Shown here: positions 27,386 through 36,737 of the stretch, piece by piece
Numbering within the stretch: position 1 is the first letter of the stretch
How the letters are laid out: every line of letters begins with the position of its first letter
Assembly: GCA_051747265.1 (NCBI GenBank)
Contig: JBNJFY010000003.1
Span: forward strand, 62,001-126,000
Reading direction: 5' to 3'
DNA: 64,000 nucleotides
Origin: JBNJFY01 sp051747265
Lineage (GTDB): Bacteria > Bacteroidota > Rhodothermia > Balneolales > Balneolaceae
Notes under the pieces: generated by a model
Told to the model about the DNA's origin: nothing
The model's database searches: none
What the model saw: the letters and a program-made list of their open reading frames with translations, nothing else
Translations under genes and position numbers: made by a program

Positions 27386-28942
27386 CTACTGTTCGATGTC
27401 TTCGTCCACCGTGATCGTTATGGATGCCGAGGCCGCCGAACCATATTGATCGGTGGCGATTATCTGAATTTCATGATTGCCAACTTGTCGGGCGGAGGGA
27501 GTCCAACGGAAAAGTCCCGTTTTTTCGTTCACTGTGGCTCCTTGCGGCAAATCTACTCCCACATATCGAATTAAGGTTTGGTTGGCACCATCGGGATCTC
27601 GAGCCTGAATAGGCAGGGTAAATTCCTGACCTACCCGAATGCGCATATTGCGCAAGGGAGTAAATCGGGGCGGAGCATTAAACGGTCGAACGTCAACTGA
27701 GAAGCTGGTACTGTCCACGGCACCGGCATTGGTGGTCGCAATGATGGTGAATCGATGATTTCCAATCTGCTGTGCGTCGGGCTGCCAGTAAAAACTTTGT
27801 CCCCTTATTTGGGCATTCTGGGGGCGTCCGCGGTAGGTCAGCTTAATCTGATTTAGGGATACTTCTTCTTCAAACCGGATGGGAAGCAGCAAGGGGCGAG
27901 GGTAGGGAATGGTTTGATTTGAAATAGATGATAACCGCAGGGAATGGGAGGCAGATTCTTGTATTGTTTGGCTGCTATCAGACTCAATTACCGGAAATAG
28001 CTGATTATATTGATGAACCCAGAAATAGTTTTTACTGACTGTGAACAGATTTTCTGCAGCGGATTCAGCAGCCCATACAATGGCCCGTTTGTTTTGGGAA
28101 AGTGGATGGAGCCAAATCATGCCCTTGGTATCTTGAATGATAAAATTAGATCTCCAGCGCTCTAACTTTTCAACGGGGCCATCTATTGATGTTAAGCGAA
28201 CCAACTTACCATTGCCTCGAATTTCAAAAATGTCGCCCTGCTGGGTACTTCCCAACAGCTGCTGTTGATCTATAAATAATCGATCGAGAGGTTGATCCAA
28301 AGCAATCTGCTGTTGAAGGTTCAATTCCCCATTTTGATAATTGAACAAAAACAGTTGATGATCATCAGTCAGGGCAAAAAGTTGTGATGGCGTGCTCTCC
28401 GTCTGGATGATACTGGTACTCTGAGGCAACAGATCATTGACCGGGTAGGTAACCGTGGTATCCACCGATTCCGGAGTTTCGAGGGATAAGTGCCCCAATC
28501 CAAGGTCTCCCAGAGCTAAATAGAGATGCATATCAATACGGGTCAAATCGTAGGGAGTGGCTGGTAAATGGGTAGATGAATATACACCCAATACAGAAGT
28601 TGGTTCTACAACGGTGAGCTGATTATTGTTGCCATACATATAAGCAAAGCGGATATCTGCCTGAATGTTATGTCCACGCTTTTGCATATCGGGTGAAGAG
28701 TACAACCATTGCAGGGTATCCGAGTTCGTTCGGAATACCACCAACCCCTCTTTCTCCGACAATACATACATGTGGGCCGGAGAACTTTCCATGCTGATTA
28801 CGTCTGAGATTTCCATAGCATGTTGAAATTCCTTGGAAAGCTCTATGGATTGAGCGGAAACCTCTGAACGGACAATAGCTAGGGTTAAAGCAGCCACCAA
28901 ACAAAGATGCGAAATGAATTTTAAGGATGTGCTAATATTCAT
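27386..28942 (-). CDS. Secreted protein with Ig-like repeats
   Basis: A 518-residue exported protein, signal peptide about 1-30 (LCLVAALTLAIV... then SAQS). Residues about 35-330 are strand-rich with repeating short blades (for example VLSEKEGLVVFRTNSDTLQW, IYLALGDLGLGHLSL-like text) suggesting a beta-propeller, though no propeller signature is certain. The C-terminus has two Ig-like domains of the 'putative Ig' type, about 330-420 and 425-515; the second contains the run RDPDG, PQGATVNEKTGLFRWTPSA and GNHEIQIIATDQYGSA. No sorting tag or catalytic motif is seen. Role is likely binding at the cell surface. Confidence 0.65.
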   Translation of the reverse strand: MNISTSLKFISHLCLVAALTLAIVRSEVSAQSIELSKEFQHAMEISDVISMESSPAHMYVLSEKEGLVVFRTNSDTLQWLYSSPDMQKRGHNIQADIRFAYMYGNNNQLTVVEPTSVLGVYSSTHLPATPYDLTRIDMHLYLALGDLGLGHLSLETPESVDTTVTYPVNDLLPQSTSIIQTESTPSQLFALTDDHQLFLFNYQNGELNLQQQIALDQPLDRLFIDQQQLLGSTQQGDIFEIRGNGKLVRLTSIDGPVEKLERWRSNFIIQDTKGMIWLHPLSQNKRAIVWAAESAAENLFTVSKNYFWVHQYNQLFPVIESDSSQTIQESASHSLRLSSISNQTIPYPRPLLLPIRFEEEVSLNQIKLTYRGRPQNAQIRGQSFYWQPDAQQIGNHRFTIIATTNAGAVDSTSFSVDVRPFNAPPRFTPLRNMRIRVGQEFTLPIQARDPDGANQTLIRYVGVDLPQGATVNEKTGLFRWTPSARQVGNHEIQIIATDQYGSAASASITITVDEDIEQ

Positions 28943-28964
28943 AAAACTAAATTATTGGCCTGTA

Positions 28965-29939
28965 CTATAACCAGTGATGTTGTTTGTACCAGTGCAAGGT
29001 ACGGGCAATGCCTTCTTCCAAACTGTAATTAGGTTCATAATTAAGTTCCAATTTGGCTTTATCTATGGTACAAGTCCATTCATGAATCATCTCTTTGGCT
29101 TTTTCGGAATTTAAAACGGGATAGATACCAAATAATCCGGCTGATTTCTCCACCAAGATACCCAGTTTTTGCACGATACCCGGTTTAATATAAACCGGGG
29201 CAATTTTCTTGTCTAATATACGTGCAGTGGTCGCTCTTATTTCGCTCCACGTGTGAATGTCAGGTCCGGAGATGAAATATTCGTGTACGCCAGGCTTAGT
29301 AAACTCATAGGCTTTCCAAATGCTTTGAATCACATCCTGAACATAGACCATGGAAACTTGAGGATGAATACCATCGCCGACGATGGGGCTAATACCTTTA
29401 CTGGCCATTTTAAAATACGAATATACTTGATCTTCGCGCGGTCCATATACCACTGACGGCCGTAAAATTTTAACGGAGGTATCAGCTTCGGTTATGCGAT
29501 GGATTTTATCCTCCATCAGTTTTTTCGAACGTCCATAATTACTGATGGGGTTTTTGGGTTTGCTTTCATCAACGGGTTCTCCATTGCTTGGCCCCACAGC
29601 AGCAAGCGAAGATAGCACAATGATATTTCGAACGTTATTTTTTTGGCTCACCCGCATTAAATTTTCGGTAGCTTCGACATTGGCGTACAGGAATTTCTTC
29701 ATGGTTCGGGCTTTAACAACGCCAGCCAAATGAAAGACCACATCTACATCAGCAATACCTCGTTGTAGGGCAGCCAGATCGTGTAAGTCGCCTGTAACTG
29801 GTGTAATATCTTTCCCCGCTAACCATTTGGGTTCCGCTCGGATGAGGCACCGAACTTCCTCCACTTCGGGGTGATCCAGCAAGAAATCCACTAAATGACT
29901 TCCAATAAAACCAGTGCCGCCGGTTACGAAGGCTATCAT
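28965..29939 (-). CDS. Extended SDR oxidoreductase; candidate ceramide reductase
   Basis: A 324-residue NAD(P)-dependent epimerase/dehydratase-type protein. The Rossmann motif FVTGGTGFIGSHLVDFLL starts at residue 4; VVFHLAGVV (about 69) and the catalytic YxxxK (NYGRSKKLMEDK, about 135) are intact, with the upstream serine in VLSSLAAVG. The start is the ATG at 29939, one codon after a TTG. It is divergent from two glycosyltransferases that lead to a serine-palmitoyltransferase-like gene. In Caulobacter an enzyme of this superfamily (CerR) reduces the 3-keto-ceramide intermediate, so a CerR role is inferred from context. A sugar epimerase or reductase is the main alternative. Confidence 0.7.
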   Translation of the reverse strand: MIAFVTGGTGFIGSHLVDFLLDHPEVEEVRCLIRAEPKWLAGKDITPVTGDLHDLAALQRGIADVDVVFHLAGVVKARTMKKFLYANVEATENLMRVSQKNNVRNIIVLSSLAAVGPSNGEPVDESKPKNPISNYGRSKKLMEDKIHRITEADTSVKILRPSVVYGPREDQVYSYFKMASKGISPIVGDGIHPQVSMVYVQDVIQSIWKAYEFTKPGVHEYFISGPDIHTWSEIRATTARILDKKIAPVYIKPGIVQKLGILVEKSAGLFGIYPVLNSEKAKEMIHEWTCTIDKAKLELNYEPNYSLEEGIARTLHWYKQHHWL

Positions 29940-30076
29940 CAAATTCGTATATTATGAGATTCTGAAAATATAGGTCTAGACGTAATGTGGGTTAAACGCA
30001 ACACGCCACCTACAATTTCGTTCACGGTCATGCGAATACAATTTACCAAGATATAAATCTGCTCAACGATTTAGAA

Positions 30077-31234
30077 ATGTCAGTGCCCTTACGTGTAGCC
30101 ATTTTTACAGGCAACTATAACCATATTAAAGATGGCGTATCTCTTACACTTAATCGATTGGTTAAATTCCTGGAAGATCAGGGAATTCCTGTTTTGGTTA
30201 TAGGGCCCACTGTTGATGCCCCTGCTATCGATCATGAAGGTGAATTCATTCCCGCTCCTTCCATACCTATGCCCGGGCGACCGGAATATCGAATCACGGT
30301 TGGTCTTCCGAATGCTATTCAAGATCGATTAGATAAGTTCGATCCTACCTTGGTTCACATCGCTACCCCTGATTGGTTGGGTTTTCGAGCCATGCGATAT
30401 GCTCAGGATCAGAATGTACAAATTGTGGCATCTTACCACACTCATTTCACCAGTTATTTAAAGTACTATAATTTAGACATGCTGGAAAAGCTAGGGTGGA
30501 AATACCTTAAATGGTTCTACAGCCAATGTCGTCATATATATGTGCCGTCGCCATCCATGGCGGATGAATTAAAAGAAAAAGGCATTGAAAACGGGTTGCG
30601 AATTTGGGCCCGTGGTGTGGATACCGATCTGTTTAACCCCGAGCGCAGAAGCAGGCAATGGCGTCAGGCGCAAGGTTTTGCCGATGATGATTGGGTGGTT
30701 TCTTTTGTTTCTCGTTTGGTCTGGGAAAAGGGGCTGCAAACGTTTGTGGATGTCATCAAGCGGTTACAAGGTGAAAATAAACGCTTCCGGGCACTAGTAG
30801 TTGGTGATGGGCCGGTAAAAAAAGAATTGGAGCAAATGTTGCCGGAAGCGATATTTACGGGATTTTTGGAAGGGAAAGAACTGGCCACCGCGTATGCCAG
30901 CAGTGACATATTTTTATTTCCATCAGATACGGAAACATTCGGGAATGTTACTTTGGAGGCCTTATCCAGTGGAGTTCCCGCCGTAGTGGCCGATGCCACC
31001 GGGAGTCGTTCGTTGGTAGAGCCCGGAATTAATGGATGCTGGGCACCGCCCCGAAAACCCACCGAATTCACCCACTGTGTTCAAGATATTGTTAAAGATC
31101 CTAACAATTATCAGAAGATGCGGAAAGCTGCACGACAGAAAGCATTGGCATATTCATGGGATAACATTAACGCCGATCTGGTGGATTTTTACCATGAGGC
31201 TTTGGGCAATCTCCAACCCGAATACAAGTATTGA
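30077..31234 (+). CDS. GT4 glycosyltransferase (MgtA/SqdX-like)
   Basis: A 385-residue GT-B retaining glycosyltransferase. The N-terminal acceptor domain opens IFTGNYNHIKDGVSLTLNRL and includes SYHTHFTSYLKYY (about 121); the donor-binding domain has SFVSRLVWEKGLQTFVDVI (about 211) and the E-x7-E motif in SDTETFGNVTLEALSSGVPA (about 284). The closest remembered relatives are glycolipid mannosyl- and sulfoquinovosyl-transferases. Lying directly upstream of a second GT4 and a sphingolipid-type synthase, it may add the first sugar to a membrane lipid; this is inference. Confidence 0.85.
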   Translation: MSVPLRVAIFTGNYNHIKDGVSLTLNRLVKFLEDQGIPVLVIGPTVDAPAIDHEGEFIPAPSIPMPGRPEYRITVGLPNAIQDRLDKFDPTLVHIATPDWLGFRAMRYAQDQNVQIVASYHTHFTSYLKYYNLDMLEKLGWKYLKWFYSQCRHIYVPSPSMADELKEKGIENGLRIWARGVDTDLFNPERRSRQWRQAQGFADDDWVVSFVSRLVWEKGLQTFVDVIKRLQGENKRFRALVVGDGPVKKELEQMLPEAIFTGFLEGKELATAYASSDIFLFPSDTETFGNVTLEALSSGVPAVVADATGSRSLVEPGINGCWAPPRKPTEFTHCVQDIVKDPNNYQKMRKAARQKALAYSWDNINADLVDFYHEALGNLQPEYKY

Positions 31235-31299
31235 TGCAATTTCGACATCGTAGATAGGTATATCGAATTGGCTTTTGAACCATTTGTGAACAGATCAGC

Positions 31300-32481
31300 A
31301 TGAAGATAATTGATGTCGCCGAATTTTATACCGATCAAGGGGGCGGCGTAAAAACGTATATCAATCAGAAACTCAGGGCTGGAGCCAAGCATGGCCACGA
31401 GATCGTAATTGTTGCCCCCGGTAAAGAGTGGGGCGAGGAAAAACGATATGGCGGGCGTGTCATTTGGGTGCAGGGGCCACCGCTTCCCGTGGATCCTCGT
31501 TATTATATTTTGTGGCGCGAAAAAGCGGTGCATCGCATTTTGGATAAAGAAAACCCCGATGTGGTGGAGGGGTCATCTCCCTGGACCGGAGGTTGGTTTG
31601 CCGGGCGGTGGCAAGGTGATGCCGTTAAGTCGTTTATCTTCCACCAAGATCCGGTCGCTGTGTATCCTCATACGTTACTAGGCAATATCTTAGGCGAGGA
31701 TAATGTAGATCGTCTGTTTGGGTTTTATTGGAAATATTTGGAAAAGCTGAGCAACCGTTTTGATACTACTATTGTATCTGGTGATTGGCTAGCTGATCGA
31801 ATCGGAAACTTTGGCGTTAAAAATCCAATCGCGGTACCCTTTGGTATTGACAAATCCTTTTTTAGCCCACAGCGGCGAGACCCGAAATTACGCGCCAAAT
31901 TATTGAATGAATTGGGATTGCCCGAAGAAGCAGTGCTCTTAATTGGAATTAGCCGTCATCATCCAGAAAAACGTATTGGGACCATGATTGAGGGCTTTAA
32001 AAAAGCCGCCGAACATCGTCCGATGGGGTTATTGCTTTATGGAGACGGTCCAATGCGGGCGTATGTTAACTGGAAAGCCGATGATGTCCGTGGGTTTGAA
32101 GTAATGGGCTTCACCGACAACCGTGACCAACTGGCTGATATTTTGGCGTCTAGTGATTATTTCGTGCATGGATCCGCGGCCGAAACGTACGGGATTGTGA
32201 TTGCAGAAGCGATTTGTAGCGGTATTCCGGTACTCACTCCGGATCGTGGCGGTGCGGCTGATCTAGCTGGGGCTGATTATGCAGAAACATATCCAGCCGG
32301 AGACTCAGATGAATTCGCGAAATCACTGTTACAATTAATAAGCAGGGATCGCAACGAATTGGTTCTCGGTTGTAAACAAGCGGCCAAACAGGAGGTAGGA
32401 ACTATGGATGATCACTTTGATCAACTATTTGATACCTATCAACGTTTAGTAATGGAGAAACGCCAAGTTAGAAATCGTTAA
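31300..32481 (+). CDS. GT4 glycosyltransferase
   Basis: A 393-residue GT-B enzyme, second in the pair. N-terminal glycine-rich loop in FYTDQGGGVKTYINQKL (about 8); donor domain LIGISRHHPEKRIGTMIEGF (as residues 210-229); and the GSAAETYGIVIAEAICSGIP segment (as residues 290-309) with the E-x7-E pattern, followed by DRGGAADLA. It starts at the ATG at 31300, 65 bases after the first GT. Tandem GT4 genes next to a lipid synthase suggest sequential sugar addition to a lipid head group, but the sugars are unknown. Confidence 0.83.
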   Translation: MKIIDVAEFYTDQGGGVKTYINQKLRAGAKHGHEIVIVAPGKEWGEEKRYGGRVIWVQGPPLPVDPRYYILWREKAVHRILDKENPDVVEGSSPWTGGWFAGRWQGDAVKSFIFHQDPVAVYPHTLLGNILGEDNVDRLFGFYWKYLEKLSNRFDTTIVSGDWLADRIGNFGVKNPIAVPFGIDKSFFSPQRRDPKLRAKLLNELGLPEEAVLLIGISRHHPEKRIGTMIEGFKKAAEHRPMGLLLYGDGPMRAYVNWKADDVRGFEVMGFTDNRDQLADILASSDYFVHGSAAETYGIVIAEAICSGIPVLTPDRGGAADLAGADYAETYPAGDSDEFAKSLLQLISRDRNELVLGCKQAAKQEVGTMDDHFDQLFDTYQRLVMEKRQVRNR

Positions 32482-32635
32482 AACCGAACCCGGTAAACAA
32501 CTTGGCCAATTTGAATACGTAGTTAATCCTTCATCGTCCGTATTACATAGTTATTGAAGACTGGAAATTTGATTGGACTGAAGAACTACCTATATTTAGA
32601 ACTATTAAATAAAAAAGCCGAAGGTTGCATTAAGA

Positions 32636-33877
32636 ATGGGTAATACGAAACCCGATATTAAACAAAACGATATTTTTTCCAAGGCTTATGAATTTACCAA
32701 AGCTGAGGAAGTCAAAGAAAGTGGCTACTATCCCTATTTTAAGCCTCTTCAGGCAACAGATGGGAATATTGTACAAATTGAAGGTCGTGATGTGATCATG
32801 GCCGGTTCCAACAACTATTTGGGACTGACCAATGACCCGCGGACGATAAAAGCTGCTCAACAGGCCCTGACTGATTATGGCACAGGTTGCACCGGATCGC
32901 GTTATTTGAATGGTACCCTGGACCTGCATCTTGAACTGGAAGAGAAGCTGGCCGACTTCATGAATAAAGACTCTTGTGTGCTTTTTAGCACTGGGTACCA
33001 AACCAATGAAGGGTCTATTCAAACCATTGCCGGTCGTAATGATATTATCTTCTCTGACAAAGACAACCATGCCTGTATAGTAACCGGTACGTTGGTTTCC
33101 AATGCCAAGACTGCGCGTTTTAAGCATAATGACATGGAGCAGTTGGAAAAGCGGCTGGAACGTGCTGATGAAAATGCCGGTAAGATTATTGTCAGTGATG
33201 GGGTGTTTTCGATGTCCGGTAAAATTGCCAATGTCCCCGAATTGGTCCGATTGGCCAAGAAGTATGATGCTCGCCTCTATTTAGATGATGCCCATGCAAT
33301 AGGTGTTATTGGAGACGGTGGGCGTGGCTCAGCCTCGTATTTTGATCTATTGGACGATGTCGATTTGATCAGTGGTACCTTCTCCAAGTCTTTTGCCTCA
33401 CTGGGCGGTTTTCTGGTCGGTGATAGAGAAGTCATCGAATACATTCGTCACCATTCTCCCGCTCACATTTTTAGTGCGTCCATGCCTCCGGCCAATGTGG
33501 CAACGGTACTCAAAGCGCTGGAAATTCTGAAAGAGGAAACCTGGCGGTTAGACCGGTTGCGTGAGATTTCTAATTATATGCGCAAGGAATTAAAAGCCAT
33601 GGGCTTTGATGTATGGGATTCACAAACCCCGATTATTCCAGTGGTTATTGGCGAAATGATGGATTGTTTCAAGTTTTGGAAAGATCTGTTCGAAGCAGGG
33701 GTTTATGTTAACGCTGTAGTGCCTCCCGCTGTACCCCGTGGACAAGCACTGGTACGATCCAGTTATATGGCTACCCACACCAATGAGCAATTGGATCAAA
33801 TTTTGGAGGCATTCCGAAAGGTAGGTATCAAAAACGGTATTATCGATCGTAACGGCCATTCTTTGATCGAAGATTAA
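32636..33877 (+). CDS. Serine palmitoyltransferase-like alpha-oxoamine synthase
   Basis: PLP enzyme of the family that condenses an amino acid with an acyl-thioester. The 413 residues show SNNYLGLTNDPRTIKAAQQA (about 58), the family TGCTGSRYLNGTLDLHLELE (about 84), the PLP-ring pair DDAHAIGV (217-224) and the Schiff-base lysine K251 in SGTFSKSFASLGGF. This fits bacterial serine palmitoyltransferases of Bacteroidota, committing step of sphingolipid synthesis (serine plus palmitoyl-thioester to 3-ketosphinganine). A cysteate acyltransferase (first step of sulfonolipids, as in Salinibacter) or 2-amino-3-ketobutyrate ligase are alternatives not separable by eye. The next gene, 10 bases on, favours a ceramide pathway. 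Confidence 0.85.
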   Translation: MGNTKPDIKQNDIFSKAYEFTKAEEVKESGYYPYFKPLQATDGNIVQIEGRDVIMAGSNNYLGLTNDPRTIKAAQQALTDYGTGCTGSRYLNGTLDLHLELEEKLADFMNKDSCVLFSTGYQTNEGSIQTIAGRNDIIFSDKDNHACIVTGTLVSNAKTARFKHNDMEQLEKRLERADENAGKIIVSDGVFSMSGKIANVPELVRLAKKYDARLYLDDAHAIGVIGDGGRGSASYFDLLDDVDLISGTFSKSFASLGGFLVGDREVIEYIRHHSPAHIFSASMPPANVATVLKALEILKEETWRLDRLREISNYMRKELKAMGFDVWDSQTPIIPVVIGEMMDCFKFWKDLFEAGVYVNAVVPPAVPRGQALVRSSYMATHTNEQLDQILEAFRKVGIKNGIIDRNGHSLIED

Positions 33878-33887
33878 GACGATAGAC

Positions 33888-35018
33888 GTGCAGGAAAGCA
33901 GCTTAAACGGTATTACCTACGTCTCTACCAAGGAGGAAAGAAAAGCTTTTCTGGATTTCCCGTATTCCTTTTATGAAGGAGAACCCAATTGGGTAGCTCC
34001 TTTATATATGGATCAAAAAAAACTGATCAATACCGAGAAGAACGCTTTCTACGATCATGCGGATATTGATCTGTTTTTAGCCGAAAAGGACGGACAAATC
34101 GCTGGACGCATCGCAGCCATCCACGATCGAAACTATAACCAGTATAATGATGCCAAAGCCGGTTTTTTTGGCTTCTTTGAATGTATCAATGATCCAGCGG
34201 TAGCAAAGCTCTTATTTCGTGTAGTCAAAGATTGGATGACAGAGCGAGGGTTAACTGAAATGCTTGGCCCTACCAGTCCGGGCATGATGGATACCATAGG
34301 TGTATTGACGGAGGGTTTTGAGTATTTACCCTCTATTTTGATGCCCTACAATAAGCCTTATTACGACTCACTGATGAAGGAGGTTGGGTTGGAAAAGGCG
34401 ATGGACATGTATGCCTACCGGGTGAGCAAAGAAACCGTAGCCCTGGATCATATTGAACGAGCCGATAAAATCGTACGTCGCCGTTTACCCAGCCTGAATA
34501 TTCGCGAAATAAATATGCGCAAACTGAATCGCGAAGTGGGCCATATCATGGAAATTTTCAATGAGTCCTGGGCGAATAACTGGGGCTTTTCTCCATTGTC
34601 TCGGGCCGAATTTGATCAATTGGCTAAGGATTTGAAAATGGTAGTGGATACTGACTATGCCCACATTGCTGAAGTTGATGGACGGCCGGTGGCTTTTTCT
34701 ATCGCGCTGCCCGATTACAACCAAGCCCTTCAACATTTAGATGGGCGACTGTTTCCCACGGGAATTTTCAAGTTGTTGTATCACCGTCGCAATATCAATC
34801 AACTGCGCACTGCGCTGATGGGGGTCCGTCCCAAATATCAGGGTAAAGGGATTGATGCACTCTTGCACAAGGAAGCCATATCCAATGGTTTGGAGAATGG
34901 GTTTGTTTCCGCGGAACTCAGTTGGATCCTGGAAACCAACACGGAAATGATTCGAGTGGCCGAACGCATCGGCGGCCATGTTGAGAAAACCTACCGTATG
35001 TACCGCGCCGATCTGTAG
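33888..35018 (+). CDS. GNAT-fold protein; candidate bacterial ceramide synthase
   Basis: A 376-residue protein with a C-terminal GNAT-like acyltransferase fold: HIAEVDGRPVAFSIALPD (about 263) and the acyl-CoA loop equivalent VRPKYQGKGIDALLHKEA (about 312). The N-terminal half (PYSFYEGEPNWVAPLYMDQK, then IAGRIAAIHDRNYNQYN; GPTSPGMMDTIGVLTEGFE) is typical of the YghO-like subfamily. In Caulobacter, the bacterial ceramide synthase bCerS belongs to a GNAT-type family encoded near spt; this gene follows an Spt-like gene by 10 bases from a GTG start, so N-acylation of the long-chain base is the leading hypothesis. Confidence 0.7.
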   Translation: MQESSLNGITYVSTKEERKAFLDFPYSFYEGEPNWVAPLYMDQKKLINTEKNAFYDHADIDLFLAEKDGQIAGRIAAIHDRNYNQYNDAKAGFFGFFECINDPAVAKLLFRVVKDWMTERGLTEMLGPTSPGMMDTIGVLTEGFEYLPSILMPYNKPYYDSLMKEVGLEKAMDMYAYRVSKETVALDHIERADKIVRRRLPSLNIREINMRKLNREVGHIMEIFNESWANNWGFSPLSRAEFDQLAKDLKMVVDTDYAHIAEVDGRPVAFSIALPDYNQALQHLDGRLFPTGIFKLLYHRRNINQLRTALMGVRPKYQGKGIDALLHKEAISNGLENGFVSAELSWILETNTEMIRVAERIGGHVEKTYRMYRADL

Positions 35019-35056
35019 CGCAAAATTCAGCAATTTCTTATCAGAAGACAATGTGG

Positions 35057-35107
35057 TTTCACTCCTGTAAGTGAAAATCAGGGAAGCGATTACACATTTT
35101 TCCCTGA
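35057..35107. other. Two short hairpins upstream of fumC
   Basis: TTTCACT (35057-35063) pairs with AGTGAAA (35070-35076), and TCAGGGA (35078-35084) with TCCCTGA (35101-35107). Both lie in the gap after the GNAT gene, 55 bases before fumC. No T-run follows; they could end the lipid operon or shape the fumC leader. Confidence 0.3.
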
Positions 35108-35162
35108 AAATGCCTTATGTTCCCACCGAAATCACTAAAGTTGAAAATAAAAGTAAGTCATT

Positions 35163-36563
35163 ATGAGTGAGTATCGTACTGAAAAAGACTCCATGGGTGA
35201 AGTGCAAGTTCCCGCCGATGCCTATTACGGAGCCCAAACACAACGAGCAGTAGAAAATTTTCCGGTAAGCGATATCCGTTTTAGTCGCTCCTTTATTAAA
35301 GCCTTGGGATTGGTTAAGCAAACCGCGGCTAAAGTAAATGGAGAGTTAGACTTACTGGATGAGCAGATTAGCGAAGCCATCCAAGAAGCCGCCCAAGAGG
35401 TAATTGGCGGCAAACTGGATGACCATTTTCCCATTGATATTTTTCAGACTGGTTCCGGAACTTCCACAAATATGAACTCTAATGAGGTTATTTCTCGGCG
35501 AGCGAGAGAGATTGCCGAAGATAAGTTTGGAGATGGGCTGAGTATCCATCCCAATGATCATGTTAACTATGGCCAAAGCTCTAACGACGTAATCCCTACT
35601 ACCATCCGCGTAGCTGCGGTAATGGAAGCCAAAGAGCATTTGATTCCCGCACTAAACCATTTGAAGGCTACTTTTGAGAAAAAAGGTGAGGAATTATCTG
35701 ATGTGGTTAAGACTGGTCGCACCCACTTGATGGACGCGATGCCGATCACGGTTCAGCAAGAATTTAGTGGCTACGCTCGTCAAATTGAGTTGGGTATTCA
35801 ACGGGTGGAAGCAGCGTTGGAACGAGTTTCTGAGTTGCCTCAAGGCGGTACAGCGGTGGGCACCGGCTTGAATACGCATCCCGATTTTGGTAGTCGCTTT
35901 GCTGAGCAAATGTCCGCAACTACCGGCCAATCATTCACAGAAGCTGAAAACCATTTTGAGGCTCAGGCCACGGTTGATGCTCCGGTTGAATTGAGTGGGC
36001 AGCTGAAAACAATCGCGGTAAGTATGATGAAAATTGCTAACGACCTGCGATGGATGAACTCCGGGCCCAATGCGGGTATTGGTGAACTTCAACTACCAAC
36101 CTTACAACCCGGATCCAGCATTATGCCGGGCAAAGTTAATCCGGTGATCGAAGAATCGGTAACTATGGTCAGTGCTCAAGTTATTGGTAACGATGCCGCC
36201 ATTACTGTGGGTGGACAAGCCGGAAACTTTGAACTCAATGTGATGCTACCGGTTGTTGCTCACAATCTGTTGGAGTCAATTCTGCTGTTGGCTAACGCGG
36301 CACGCAATTTGGCTGATAAATCGGTTGCTAATTTGGACGCTCGACGGGACAAAATTGAAGAGAAGTTGGGTAAAAATCCGATCTTGGTAACCGCTCTCAA
36401 TCCCATCATCGGATATGAGTTAGGAGCTAAAATCGCCAAGAAAGCATTTGCGGAGGATCGCTCCGTAAAAGATGTGGCACTGGAAATGACCGACTTATCC
36501 GAAGAAGAGTTGGATAAGGCATTAGATCCGATAAAAATGACCCGCGGTGGATTTACGGAATAA
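35163..36563 (+). CDS. fumC: Fumarate hydratase, class II
   Basis: Iron-independent fumarase interconverting fumarate and malate in the TCA cycle. The 466 residues carry SEYRTEKDSMGEVQVPADAY at the start, QTGSGTSTNMNSNEV (about 97), NDHVNYGQSSNDVIPTTIR (about 129), TGRTHLMDAMPITVQQEFSG (about 185) and the superfamily signature GSSIMPGKVNPV (about 316), whose loop holds the catalytic serine. Length and order are those of FumC. A strong terminator follows, so it is probably monocistronic. Confidence 0.97.
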   Translation: MSEYRTEKDSMGEVQVPADAYYGAQTQRAVENFPVSDIRFSRSFIKALGLVKQTAAKVNGELDLLDEQISEAIQEAAQEVIGGKLDDHFPIDIFQTGSGTSTNMNSNEVISRRAREIAEDKFGDGLSIHPNDHVNYGQSSNDVIPTTIRVAAVMEAKEHLIPALNHLKATFEKKGEELSDVVKTGRTHLMDAMPITVQQEFSGYARQIELGIQRVEAALERVSELPQGGTAVGTGLNTHPDFGSRFAEQMSATTGQSFTEAENHFEAQATVDAPVELSGQLKTIAVSMMKIANDLRWMNSGPNAGIGELQLPTLQPGSSIMPGKVNPVIEESVTMVSAQVIGNDAAITVGGQAGNFELNVMLPVVAHNLLESILLLANAARNLADKSVANLDARRDKIEEKLGKNPILVTALNPIIGYELGAKIAKKAFAEDRSVKDVALEMTDLSEEELDKALDPIKMTRGGFTE

Positions 36564-36583
36564 TCTTCTTGTAGTCCCATTTG

Positions 36584-36620
36584 ATGAGCCCGATTGTAGG
36601 AACAATCGGGCTCATTATTT
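36584..36620 (+). terminator. Rho-independent terminator after fumC
   Basis: ATGAGCCCGATTGT (36584-36597) pairs perfectly with ACAATCGGGCTCAT (36602-36615) around AGGA, followed by TATTT. Confidence 0.85.
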
Positions 36621-36737
36621 ATATAGCAGTTACTTTGTAAAAAAAAGCAGTTAATCTTATTATTCCACGGCTTAAAGAGGCGATTATTAAGCCCAGGGCC
36701 ACTATGACGCTCAAGTTTTAACTTTACCCATCATTTT

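Noticed and set aside
29939..32481. Capsule or O-antigen locus reading of the SDR and GT pair
   Set aside because: No flippase, polymerase or nucleotide-sugar genes are present, and the cluster leads into lipid-type synthase genes instead.
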